NCBI GenBank assembly: GCA_016182545.1
Contig: JACPGG010000026.1
Coordinates: 1-44,140, forward strand
Origin: Ignavibacteriales bacterium
GTDB lineage: Bacteria; Bacteroidota; Ignavibacteria; UBA10030; UBA8401
DNA length: 44,140 nt
Reading direction: 5' to 3'
A program made the translations under genes and the position numbers. How positions within the stretch are numbered: the first letter of the stretch is position 1; each line of letters starts with the position of its first letter. This document shows positions 8,051 through 15,597 of the stretch, piece by piece. The notes beneath the pieces were generated by a model. It saw only the letters and a list, made by a program, of their open reading frames with translations, made no database searches and was not told the DNA's origin.

Positions 8051-8964
8051 TTTCGGACGACGTACTGGATCCTTTCGGGATTTTGCTGGACGATTTTTAT
8101 ATTGTCGGGACCAAGAATGATGGGCTGAACGTAACCGCTCGTATCAAGAAGGATCGATTTGTAATCGACAAATGCATAAAAATCTTTTTCATTCAAAGGC
8201 GCAACAGCATTCACACCGGACCGAATGATGACAGATATAGTCGGTGGTATCAGTACCACACTGCGGTTTTCAGGAACCTGATTCACTTCGATCGGAATAT
8301 TTTCAATCGTTTTTTCAGCAACCGGCTGCACATCAAATGTCAGTTTCACTACGGAATGCGAGCGCTCAACTTCCACACGGAGAGAATCACGAAGCGGAAT
8401 AGTCGTCGAAATAGGTGCATTCACATCCTTAATCACCACCATATCGGTTTTCCATGCTGAGATCCGATTGAGTAATGTGCGTGAACCTGTAAGAACAATG
8501 CTGTCAGGATCCGCTCTCATCGTCCCCACGATATCAAACCCCTCACGATAGATCGTTGAGACAACCGGTTCCACCCGTACTTTTTTTGTGATCTTATCAT
8601 CGATCTGGACGAAGACCGTTTCCGGTGATGTCTCAAAGATATGGATCTCTTTCGGCAGGTTGATATGTTCCGTGAGGTCGTTGTATGTGAACACCGTATC
8701 CCGTTTGGAGAGCATGCTGAAATCGATCGTGTATCGTAAATTCGGTGAGAGCAGCATGTTGAGCAATTGCCACCCGTTACCCTGGATCTTCAATGAAATA
8801 GTGTTCGGGAGAGGTGATGCGATCGCTTTATTCTTCTGGAGATGTTCAACGCGGATAGGGAGGTCAATGGTCGTTTGAAATGTATTTCCCATATCAACCG
8901 AAAGCCATACAAGCGATGCGAAGATCAGCGAGAAAAAAACGATCGTTATTTTTTTTTCTTTCAT
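8047..8964 (-). CDS. YbbR-domain (CdaR-like) membrane-anchored protein
   Basis: 305 residues with one N-terminal membrane helix (about 6-24) and an extracytoplasmic part made of repeated YbbR-type beta domains. Recognisable pieces are DLPIRVEHLQKNKAIASPLP, ISLKIQGNGWQLLNML, VRVEPVVSTIYREGFDIVG with DSIVLTGSRTLLNRI, and a further repeat near residues 210-300. YbbR proteins in Firmicutes (CdaR) regulate the diadenylate cyclase CdaA; in Bacteroidota they are usually near cdaA or folP, but neither is here. No Shine-Dalgarno is obvious. The gene has an intrinsic terminator downstream and lies just behind the terminator of the microcompartment operon. Confidence 0.82.
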   Translation of the reverse strand: MKEKKITIVFFSLIFASLVWLSVDMGNTFQTTIDLPIRVEHLQKNKAIASPLPNTISLKIQGNGWQLLNMLLSPNLRYTIDFSMLSKRDTVFTYNDLTEHINLPKEIHIFETSPETVFVQIDDKITKKVRVEPVVSTIYREGFDIVGTMRADPDSIVLTGSRTLLNRISAWKTDMVVIKDVNAPISTTIPLRDSLRVEVERSHSVVKLTFDVQPVAEKTIENIPIEVNQVPENRSVVLIPPTISVIIRSGVNAVAPLNEKDFYAFVDYKSILLDTSGYVQPIILGPDNIKIVQQNPERIQYVVRK

Positions 8965-8984
8965 AGTACCATCGCTGTTAAAAG

Positions 8985-9010
8985 ATGACGCCCGCTGGAG
9001 CGGGCGTCAT
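8985..9010 (-). terminator. Terminator of the microcompartment operon
   Basis: An 11-bp perfect stem (ATGACGCCCGC / GCGGGCGTCAT) with a 4-nt loop, 23 bases beyond the minus-strand stop codon. On the minus strand it is followed by CTTTTAAC, a short U tract. Confidence 0.8.
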
Positions 9011-9033
9011 TGAAAGAGATTCAATCTTCGTTC

Positions 9034-9564
9034 CTATGCTCCGAACTTGGTCTTGAGCAATTCAGCAATAAGTTCTTCTTTGTTTGCCATTGATATCTGC
9101 CGTCCGTAAATCGAAAGACCTTCAACTCCCCGTGCATAGTTTCGTAACTGATGGACCGTCATCGCTTCGAGATCGACAATGAATTTTTCCTTGTCCGACG
9201 ACCGTACCTGAGGCTGCTCAGTTGTTGCTGGCTCTTCGGATTGTACTTCCGTACCGGTCAAGATCCCGATCTCATCATCGCTTAAAAACGATTTTGCAAA
9301 GACGAGCTCCTCGAGATTTTCAGCAGGGCGGGGAATGACATGCTTTGCTACCAATTGACCGACGCGTTGTGCTGCCGCAGCACCTGCTTCAACTGCGGAG
9401 CGAACGGCTGCAGTATCACCGAGTATCTTTATGGTGATCATTGCCGGGTCAGTTTTTTCCCTCCCGATCAATTTTACGTTGGCAGTTTTTACCATCGCGT
9501 CGGCAGCTTCAATAGCACCCACAAGACCTTTGGTCTCAACAAGTCCGAATGCAAGTTCTAACAT
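9034..9564 (-). CDS. Bacterial microcompartment shell protein with C-terminal extension
   Basis: Residues 1-90 are a single BMC domain of the hexamer-forming type ([56 protein letters not shown]). The pore-loop region reads REKTDPAMI, different from the KEQIGGGY of its neighbour, so the two hexamers probably pass different molecules. Residues 95-135 are an acidic, low-complexity linker. Residues 137-176 (LEAMTVHQLRNYARGV, SIYGRQIS, KEELIAELL) look like a small helical domain of the SAP/Rho-N kind. It is the second gene of a two-gene operon and has no visible Shine-Dalgarno; a strong hairpin lies just upstream. The BMC fold is firm, the role of the tail is inference. Confidence 0.92.
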   Translation of the reverse strand: MLELAFGLVETKGLVGAIEAADAMVKTANVKLIGREKTDPAMITIKILGDTAAVRSAVEAGAAAAQRVGQLVAKHVIPRPAENLEELVFAKSFLSDDEIGILTGTEVQSEEPATTEQPQVRSSDKEKFIVDLEAMTVHQLRNYARGVEGLSIYGRQISMANKEELIAELLKTKFGA

Positions 9565-9576
9565 AAATAGTTTCTG

Positions 9577-9608
9577 TGATTTTCCACATACGTATGTCGG
9601 GAAAATCA
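9577..9608 (-). repeat. Strong hairpin between the two shell-protein genes
   Basis: Arms TGATTTTCC and GGAAAATCA flank an inner palindrome ACATACGTATGT, with a two-base bulge. It lies after the stop of the first gene and 13 bases before the second gene on the minus strand. No U tract follows it, so partial termination, mRNA stabilisation or masking of the second start are all possible. Confidence 0.65.
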
Positions 9609-9616
9609 GCTAATAA

Positions 9617-9913
9617 TTATTTTGCTGCCGGACGTTTCGGAAGAATCATTTCCACATCGCTGTGCGGACGTGGAATGACGTGCACGGAGACAAGTTCACC
9701 GACACGCTGCGCTGCAGCGGCGCCGGCATCTGTTGCAGCTTTTACTGCTCCCACATCGCCTCGCACCATCACCGTCACATAGCCGCCTCCGATCTGTTCC
9801 TTGCCGATCAGTGTTACTTTTGCGGCTTTTACCATCGCATCGGCAGCTTCAATCGCTCCGACAAGACCTTTGGTTTCGACCATTCCGAGTGCATCCAGTG
9901 AGTAATCTGACAT
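9617..9913 (-). CDS. Bacterial microcompartment shell protein, PduA/PduJ-like hexamer
   Basis: 98 residues, the size of a canonical BMC-H shell protein. It reads [58 protein letters not shown] and [17 protein letters not shown], very close to the PduA/PduJ/EutM/CcmK core. The pore loop is KEQIGGGY. The start is set by AGGAG five bases upstream; a 29-residue upstream extension of the frame reads through the promoter and is not real. First gene of the two-gene operon. No microcompartment enzyme, pentamer (BMC-P) or trimer (BMC-T) gene lies in the window. Confidence 0.95.
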   Translation of the reverse strand: MSDYSLDALGMVETKGLVGAIEAADAMVKAAKVTLIGKEQIGGGYVTVMVRGDVGAVKAATDAGAAAAQRVGELVSVHVIPRPHSDVEMILPKRPAAK

Positions 9914-9956
9914 GTGTGCTCCTGATAAATGAAAGTTTGTTGATAGAACTGCCGAA

Positions 9957-9985
9957 AATATAGACAAAGAGTAATCGAGAGTCAA
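9957..9985 (-). promoter_or_regulatory. Near-consensus sigma70-type promoter of the microcompartment operon
   Basis: On the minus strand TTGACT and TATATT are separated by exactly 17 bases, about 43 bases upstream of the first start codon. It is the closest match to the consensus in the window. No operator-like repeat is seen around it. Confidence 0.7.
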
Positions 9986-10078
9986 TTGTCCTGGGAGCAT
10001 TTTTTTACCCTGAAAAAATACTTGCTAAAGAAGTAAATTCGGTATAAGCTTCGCCTGTATTAAGATCTTGGAGGTATC

Positions 10079-11587
10079 ATGAAAAATCTGACAATTCTAG
10101 TTTTTAGTCTTCTTTTCGTTATCGGTGGGTGTGAACAATCAAATACACCCGCAACAACGACTGAACCGACCTCAAATTCAGGAAACATCGCATTCACATT
10201 CGACAAAGCAAACGCTCCGGCGGCAGTAAAGACATTGACTGCGACTCTCTCGCGGAGCGGATATACTACATTGACAAAAACAATCAATATCTTTACCGAT
10301 ACGTCGGCAACGATGCTGTTCAGTGAAGTTGCCGTTGGAACGTGGAAAGTGAAAGTGGATGCGAAAGACGGAGATGAGAAAATTTTGTATACAGGACAGG
10401 CGGACGTGATTGTGTTGGAAAATACTCTCTCACAAGTGAATCTGACATTAACTCCTGTCTCAACCGGTGTCGGCAGTGTTCAGATCAATGTTACGTGGGG
10501 TGGATTGCCGGGTAATTTTCCGAAAACATATGGCGGAAGTGCACGGGACGCAGCTGTCTGTGCCGCTCAAACAGATGACGGCGGTTATGTTGTCGGCGGC
10601 GTATCGCATTCATACGGCAGCAATGGGGATGCTTGGCTCGTTCGAACTGACGAAAAAGGGAATATGTTGTGGGCGAAAAATTATGGTGGACCTGGTGAGG
10701 ATAGGATCAACAGTATTGTCCAAACATCCGACAAAGGTTTCTTATTTGTAGGCTACAAAAACGTATCAGGCAATGACCATTCGTGGATAGCAAAAGTCGA
10801 TTCTCTTGGTACGATCGAGTGGTCGAAAGATTACAGCATCAGTATTGATGATGCATTCCTCATCTTGAAAAAAATCAGCGATGGCAGTTTTTTGACATGC
10901 GGATATGCGTGGATGAATAGTGGATTTGACGGACGGGTTGCAAAAATTTCACCTACGGGCGATTTGTTATGGTCGAAAACTTTCGGCGGAACGGTTGGTT
11001 CAGACTTCACAATGAACTTTGCTGAGTTACCGGACAATAATATTCTCGTCTCTGGATACTACGGGTCTGATCCCGGGAAATGGTACGATTTCTGGCTGAT
11101 GAAGCTGGATGCGAATGGAAATTTGATATGGGACAAAAGATACGGCGAGAGCAACGAAGAACGGTCAGCAGGCCTCGTCCTGACGAGTGACGGAAATATC
11201 ATGCTCAGCGGTTATAAATCTATCAGTGGTGATTGGAATGGAACGATCATGAAAATGGATACCGCAGGGAATTTACTCTGGACGAAACTGTACGGAAATA
11301 GTGGAGAGTACTTTTTAAAATTTGGAAGGTCCACCGACAATTCCATCTACGTTACGGGATATAAGACCGTGTTAGGTTTAGGGCAACAAGGGCTTTTAAT
11401 GAAAATCGATAATTCCGGGAACTCCGCCTGGACACTGAACTACGGCGGAAATGGCAGGGATGTTTTTTCTGAAATATGCCTAACCACGGATAGTAAATTT
11501 ATCATGGTGGGAACTACAAATTCTTCGGGCAGCGGCGGTGATGATTATTGGTTGGCAAAAGTCAACACGAATGGAATAATGGAATAA
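10079..11587 (+). CDS. Lipoprotein with seven-repeat beta-propeller
   Basis: A lipoprotein signal ends at Cys18 (FVIGGC). Residues 18-142 form a beta-sandwich-like module (FTFDKANAPAAVKTLTATLS, TSATMLFSEVAVGTWKVKV, ending QINVTWGG) that is almost identical in the next gene. Residues 143-502 contain seven repeats of about 50 residues that start W-x3-YGG and contain DGGY and WLVR/DxxG-type motifs, consistent with a seven-bladed propeller. It is probably exposed in the outer membrane or periplasm. GGAGG lies at normal distance before the ATG. The function is unknown; binding or adhesion is only inference. No regulator or enzyme that would explain it is adjacent. Confidence 0.78.
   Translation: MKNLTILVFSLLFVIGGCEQSNTPATTTEPTSNSGNIAFTFDKANAPAAVKTLTATLSRSGYTTLTKTINIFTDTSATMLFSEVAVGTWKVKVDAKDGDEKILYTGQADVIVLENTLSQVNLTLTPVSTGVGSVQINVTWGGLPGNFPKTYGGSARDAAVCAAQTDDGGYVVGGVSHSYGSNGDAWLVRTDEKGNMLWAKNYGGPGEDRINSIVQTSDKGFLFVGYKNVSGNDHSWIAKVDSLGTIEWSKDYSISIDDAFLILKKISDGSFLTCGYAWMNSGFDGRVAKISPTGDLLWSKTFGGTVGSDFTMNFAELPDNNILVSGYYGSDPGKWYDFWLMKLDANGNLIWDKRYGESNEERSAGLVLTSDGNIMLSGYKSISGDWNGTIMKMDTAGNLLWTKLYGNSGEYFLKFGRSTDNSIYVTGYKTVLGLGQQGLLMKIDNSGNSAWTLNYGGNGRDVFSEICLTTDSKFIMVGTTNSSGSGGDDYWLAKVNTNGIME
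10130..10503 (+). repeat. Copy 1 of a 374-bp module shared by two lipoprotein genes
   Basis: Begins exactly at the lipid-anchor Cys codon and ends at the WGG codons. It aligns without gaps to 11658-12031; the encoded module differs at six residues. Homology stops sharply at both ends. Confidence 0.9.
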
Positions 11588-11609
11588 CAATCAAATTAGA
11601 GGTCATCAA

Positions 11610-12911
11610 ATGAAACGGGCAATTTATCTCTTCCTTTCAGTATTAGTTTCTATTGGTTGTGAACAATCAAATACACCTTCAACAACGACTGAACCGACGT
11701 CAAATTCAGGCAACATCGTATTCACATTTGACAAGGCAAACACTCCGGCGGCAGTAAAGACATTGACTGCGACTCTCTCGCGGAGCGGTTTTACAACGTT
11801 GACAAAAACAATCAATATCCTTACCGACACGTCGGCAACAATGCTGTTCAGTGAAGTTGCCGTTGGAACGTGGAAAGTAAAAGTGGATGCGAAAGATGGA
11901 GATGAGAAAATTTTGTATACAGGGCAGGCGGACGTGATCGTACTGGAAAATACACTCTCGCAGGTAAATTTGACGCTGACCCCTGTGCCGACAGGAGTGG
12001 GTAGCGTGCAGATCAATGTTACATGGGGTGGTACTGCTGAAAAGAAGTGGGTAGACTACATAAATAATCCAGTATTGACAAAAACTGGAAAACCAATCGA
12101 TTGGGGTGGGATCGGTCAGCCGAAAATTTATTCGGATGATGGAATATATCGAATGTATTATTTGAATTACTCTTTCCCGAGTCCGGTTAGTTATGCTGAA
12201 TCAAACGACGGAGTGAATTGGAGTAGACCGGATTCAGTGCCAATTCTTGTTGTTGGACCTGCAGGGAGTTGGGATGATGGAGGAACGGGACCTGGCCCGG
12301 TGTATAAAGTTGGAAGTAAATACTACATGTTATATCAAGGATATAACTCCCCTACAAAACATTTTCAAATTGGATTGGCATCGTCTATAGATGGAAGAAA
12401 TTGGGTGAAACATCCTCAACCGGTGTTTACTGATAGTTTGGTCTGGGAAAAAAATATGATGGTTGCATCTGAAGTCGAAATAATAAATGAAAAATATTAT
12501 ATGTATTACTGCAGCGGGGATAAAATTGGACTCGCTGTTTCTTCAAACGGATTGAATTGGGAAAGATATTCTACTACGCCGATCTTAACTGCAACTCAGT
12601 CATGGGAAAATGGAGATATATCTTGGGTCTCGGTTGTGAAGGAGAACGCCGGTTACAAAATGATCTACACGAATGATGATCCTGTGAGTTATTCGAATAT
12701 TGCGTTTGGCGTTGCAACATCCAGTGATGGTATTCATTGGGAGAAAGATTCGAAAAATCCGATTTTCAAGCATAGCTCAACATCAAATCACTGGGCTGCT
12801 GGAGGTATTGTCTATCCCTATTTGACCAAAATCAATAATGAATTGCGAATCTATTATACTGGGCTGACTTCAAATGGAGAATGGAAAATCGGATTTGTAT
12901 CTTACAAATAG
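11610..12911 (+). CDS. Lipoprotein with GH43-like five-bladed propeller domain
   Basis: The lipoprotein signal ends at Cys17 (VLVSIGC) and is unlike that of the preceding gene. Residues 17-141 are the same beta-sandwich module as the preceding lipoprotein. Residues 145-433 resemble the glycoside hydrolase 43/62/32/68 five-bladed propeller, with repeated units such as IYRMYYLNYS, NDGVNWSR, KYYMLYQGYNS, SSIDGRNWVKH, SSNGLNWERY, TSSDGIHWEKD and RIYYTGLTS. I could not identify a full catalytic Asp/Asp/Glu set, so it may bind rather than cleave glycans. The C-terminal part looks more A/T-rich than the shared module. It starts 22 bases after the first lipoprotein, with GAGGT before the ATG. The stop codon is TAG. 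Confidence 0.75.
   Translation: MKRAIYLFLSVLVSIGCEQSNTPSTTTEPTSNSGNIVFTFDKANTPAAVKTLTATLSRSGFTTLTKTINILTDTSATMLFSEVAVGTWKVKVDAKDGDEKILYTGQADVIVLENTLSQVNLTLTPVPTGVGSVQINVTWGGTAEKKWVDYINNPVLTKTGKPIDWGGIGQPKIYSDDGIYRMYYLNYSFPSPVSYAESNDGVNWSRPDSVPILVVGPAGSWDDGGTGPGPVYKVGSKYYMLYQGYNSPTKHFQIGLASSIDGRNWVKHPQPVFTDSLVWEKNMMVASEVEIINEKYYMYYCSGDKIGLAVSSNGLNWERYSTTPILTATQSWENGDISWVSVVKENAGYKMIYTNDDPVSYSNIAFGVATSSDGIHWEKDSKNPIFKHSSTSNHWAAGGIVYPYLTKINNELRIYYTGLTSNGEWKIGFVSYK
11658..12031 (+). repeat. Copy 2 of the 374-bp lipoprotein module
   Basis: Same length as 10130-10503 with no gaps. Most base differences lie toward the 3' end (after about 11930) and are mostly silent, whereas long stretches in the middle are identical. 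Confidence 0.9.
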
Positions 12912-12933
12912 AGATTAAATCTTAATGAAAATC

Positions 12934-12960
12934 AAACCCCGCTCTGCGGGGTTTTTTATT
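12934..12960 (+). terminator. Rho-independent terminator after the twin lipoproteins
   Basis: A 9-bp stem (AAACCCCGC / GCGGGGTTT) with loop TCT, followed by TTTATTTTTG. Confidence 0.88.
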
Positions 12961-12961
12961 T

Positions 12962-12990
12962 TTGTAACTCACGGCAATTTCTGCTATCTT
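12962..12990 (+). promoter_or_regulatory. Candidate sigma70-type promoter for the YfhO gene
   Basis: TTGTAA and TATCTT are separated by 17 bases, directly behind the terminator and about 36 bases before the ATG. It probably opens the glycan region. Confidence 0.5.
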
Positions 12991-13026
12991 AAAAAAATTT
13001 CATCAACTCTGAATTGGATATACTGC

Positions 13027-15540
13027 ATGGCAACCGGGAAAAAATCACAGAAACAACAGACCACCGTGCCACTCATCCCCCTCAAATTTCAACACCTTGC
13101 GGCTGTACTGGCAATACTGCTCTCGATCGTTGTTTTCTTCAACGAGATCGTGTTCGAAGGAAAGGTGTTTGTTGCTGCAGATAACATAGCATCCAAGAGT
13201 TTTCAAACATTCGTCAGCGACGCGGAACGGGAAGGAATTTTCCCCTTGTGGAACCCTTACATCTTTTGCGGTATGCCGGGATATGCAAGTTTGACGATTC
13301 ACGGTGAACGTTATTTCGATATTTCCGCTCTTGTCATCAACCGTGCGTCGAAACTCTTTGCAGCACTTCTGAACAATCAAGATGTCGGATGGGTATTATT
13401 GTACTATATTATCCTTGGTGTTGGAATATATTTCTTCATTTATGATAAATTGAAAAACAAAGTCGCCGCTCTTATTGGCGGACTGGCTGTAGTTCATTCG
13501 ACCTATATCATCATTCTTGTGATGGTTGGTCATATGACAAAGGTGCCCGTCATCGCATTCTTTCCATGGATTTTTCTTGTCGTAGAACGGCTGAGAGAAA
13601 AATTCAGTCTGTGGCTCTCTCTTGTTCTTGTATTGCTTGTGCATTGTATGCTGCTCCCCGGACATATACAGATGATCTTCTACTGTTACTTTGCGTTGGG
13701 GATATATTATCTGTTCTTTGGCATCAGAACGATTATTAAAAAGGAGAAATGGACGGGATACCTGCGTTCGGGCATTGTACTTGCCGCGGCAACAGGTATA
13801 GCATTTTTGATGACGGGCGACCAATATCTTTCAACGCTGGAGTATTCGAAATATTCGATGCGTGGTGCGGGACCGATCATACCTTCCGCAGAAGCTCAAA
13901 AAAAAGGGACAGCGAATAATACCGGAAGTCTTGATTATGATTATGCGACGAATTGGTCATTCTCTCCGGGAGAGGTTTTTACATTTTTTATTCCCTCTGC
14001 CTACGGTTTTGGTGAGCATAAGTACCGGGGACCGTTGACGAATAATCAGGAGTTCAAGATCAATACTTATTTTGGTCCCCAACCGCAGCCTGTCGATGCC
14101 CCCCAGTACATGGGTGTTGTCATTATTGTCCTCGCAGCGGTCGGATTCTGGAAAAACCGGAAAGATCCATTCGTGCAATACGCAACTGTTGTTATATCCA
14201 TAGCACTTATCATTTCGTTCGGCAAGGAAATGCCCCTCCTGTACGATGTAATGTTCAATTATTTTCCCCTCTTCAATAAATTCCGTATCCCGAACATGAT
14301 ATTAGTGCTCGTGCAGATGCTGGTACCCGTACTGGCTGCGTACGGCATTGTCTCCCTGATCAATGGTGTCGACGAGAAAGAAAAAAAGAATTGGATGTAT
14401 GGTATTGCAGGGCTTGGATTGTTATCCATACTGGCACTTGTCGCCAAAAACATTTTTATGACGATCTACAGTTCGTTTTATTCCGAACAAGAGTTTGTTA
14501 CTGCTCTTTCCCGGTATTACAATCCCAATGTTCTCACTGAATTGTACAAGATCGTTACGGCGCTGGTTGCTACCGATTTTCTTGCCGCGTTCGTTCTTCT
14601 TACAATAATCTTCGGTGCGTTCTATTTGTACTGGAAGAAGAGCATGAAAGTGGGCACACTTACCGTCATCCTGGTAGCCGCCGTGTTATTCGATCTGTGG
14701 CGGGTAAATTATAAACCGATGGATGCAAAACCGCATAGGGATGTTGAGGGGGCATTTGCAACGCCGAATTTTGTAAAGTTCCTGCAGCAGGACACAACGT
14801 TATTCAGGACCCTGCAATTTGAGAACGGGCAGCCGCCGTACGACAACACTCTTGCCTATTGGAGGATACAAAGCGCATATGGATATCAAGGTGCCAAGAT
14901 GCGTCAGATACAGGATGTGTTTGATGTCGTCGGCCTTGGCAATCCGTTATTGTGGGGATTAATGAATGTCCGATACATCATTTCGGACCGTCCGGATTCC
15001 AGTGAGATTTTCCTTCCGGCATTTCAAGGAGAAAAGTATGTGCTGTATAATCGCGCCGAGCTGCCGCGTGCATTTTTTGTCAACCGGTATCAGGTCTCAA
15101 AAGGATTGGATATTCTCAACAATATCAAGGCGATGAATTTCAATCCGTTCGATGTGGCGTATGGGATGGAGGAGATCACCGCATCTGTCGAACCGCCGAA
15201 GGAGGATGCAACCGTTCGGTACAGCAACTATGGGATTCAAGATCTTGAATTGAAAGTTCATGCAACGGGAAACAATCTTATTTTTCTCAGCGAATCGTGG
15301 TACCCTGAAGGATGGAAAGCGTTCATCGATGGAACGGAAACGCCGATCTACCGTCTGAATTATATGTTTCGTGGCATCGTAGTGCCCAAAGGGGAACATT
15401 CCGTCACGATGAAATTTGAACCGACGGGATTTTATCTCGGAAAGAATTTAAGCCTCTGGCTTAACATACTAGTCCTGGGCGGATTGGGATACTATGCCGT
15501 ACTATTTATTGTACAGAAGAAAAGAGCTGCATCGGTATAA
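13027..15540 (+). CDS. YfhO family membrane protein (GT-C-like)
   Basis: 837 residues with many membrane helices (about a dozen, from residue 20 to about 580 plus one near the C-terminus). A long extracytoplasmic region carries YfhO-type sequence such as WYPEGWKAFIDG, YRLNYMFRGIVVPKGEHSV and MKFEPTGFYLG. YfhO proteins are large integral membrane proteins thought to glycosylate surface polymers such as lipoteichoic acid in Gram-positives; in Bacteroidota relatives their substrate is unknown. The start is the ATG of MATGKKSQKQQ; an upstream in-frame ATG lies before the terminator and is rejected. No Shine-Dalgarno is seen. Confidence 0.85.
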   Translation: MATGKKSQKQQTTVPLIPLKFQHLAAVLAILLSIVVFFNEIVFEGKVFVAADNIASKSFQTFVSDAEREGIFPLWNPYIFCGMPGYASLTIHGERYFDISALVINRASKLFAALLNNQDVGWVLLYYIILGVGIYFFIYDKLKNKVAALIGGLAVVHSTYIIILVMVGHMTKVPVIAFFPWIFLVVERLREKFSLWLSLVLVLLVHCMLLPGHIQMIFYCYFALGIYYLFFGIRTIIKKEKWTGYLRSGIVLAAATGIAFLMTGDQYLSTLEYSKYSMRGAGPIIPSAEAQKKGTANNTGSLDYDYATNWSFSPGEVFTFFIPSAYGFGEHKYRGPLTNNQEFKINTYFGPQPQPVDAPQYMGVVIIVLAAVGFWKNRKDPFVQYATVVISIALIISFGKEMPLLYDVMFNYFPLFNKFRIPNMILVLVQMLVPVLAAYGIVSLINGVDEKEKKNWMYGIAGLGLLSILALVAKNIFMTIYSSFYSEQEFVTALSRYYNPNVLTELYKIVTALVATDFLAAFVLLTIIFGAFYLYWKKSMKVGTLTVILVAAVLFDLWRVNYKPMDAKPHRDVEGAFATPNFVKFLQQDTTLFRTLQFENGQPPYDNTLAYWRIQSAYGYQGAKMRQIQDVFDVVGLGNPLLWGLMNVRYIISDRPDSSEIFLPAFQGEKYVLYNRAELPRAFFVNRYQVSKGLDILNNIKAMNFNPFDVAYGMEEITASVEPPKEDATVRYSNYGIQDLELKVHATGNNLIFLSESWYPEGWKAFIDGTETPIYRLNYMFRGIVVPKGEHSVTMKFEPTGFYLGKNLSLWLNILVLGGLGYYAVLFIVQKKRAASV

Positions 15541-15597
15541 CGTGAATTTTCACTTCACCACAAAACACACCATCCCTTGTTGACCATCTCGCCAACA

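Noticed and set aside
9914-10000. N-terminal extension of the PduA-like shell protein
   Set aside because: It runs over the promoter; the Met at 9913 has a good AGGAG and gives the canonical shell-protein N-terminus.
12925-13026. Long N-terminal extension of the YfhO gene starting at 12925
   Set aside because: The extension would translate the terminator hairpin and the promoter. The Met at 13027 gives the expected short cytoplasmic start before the first membrane helix.
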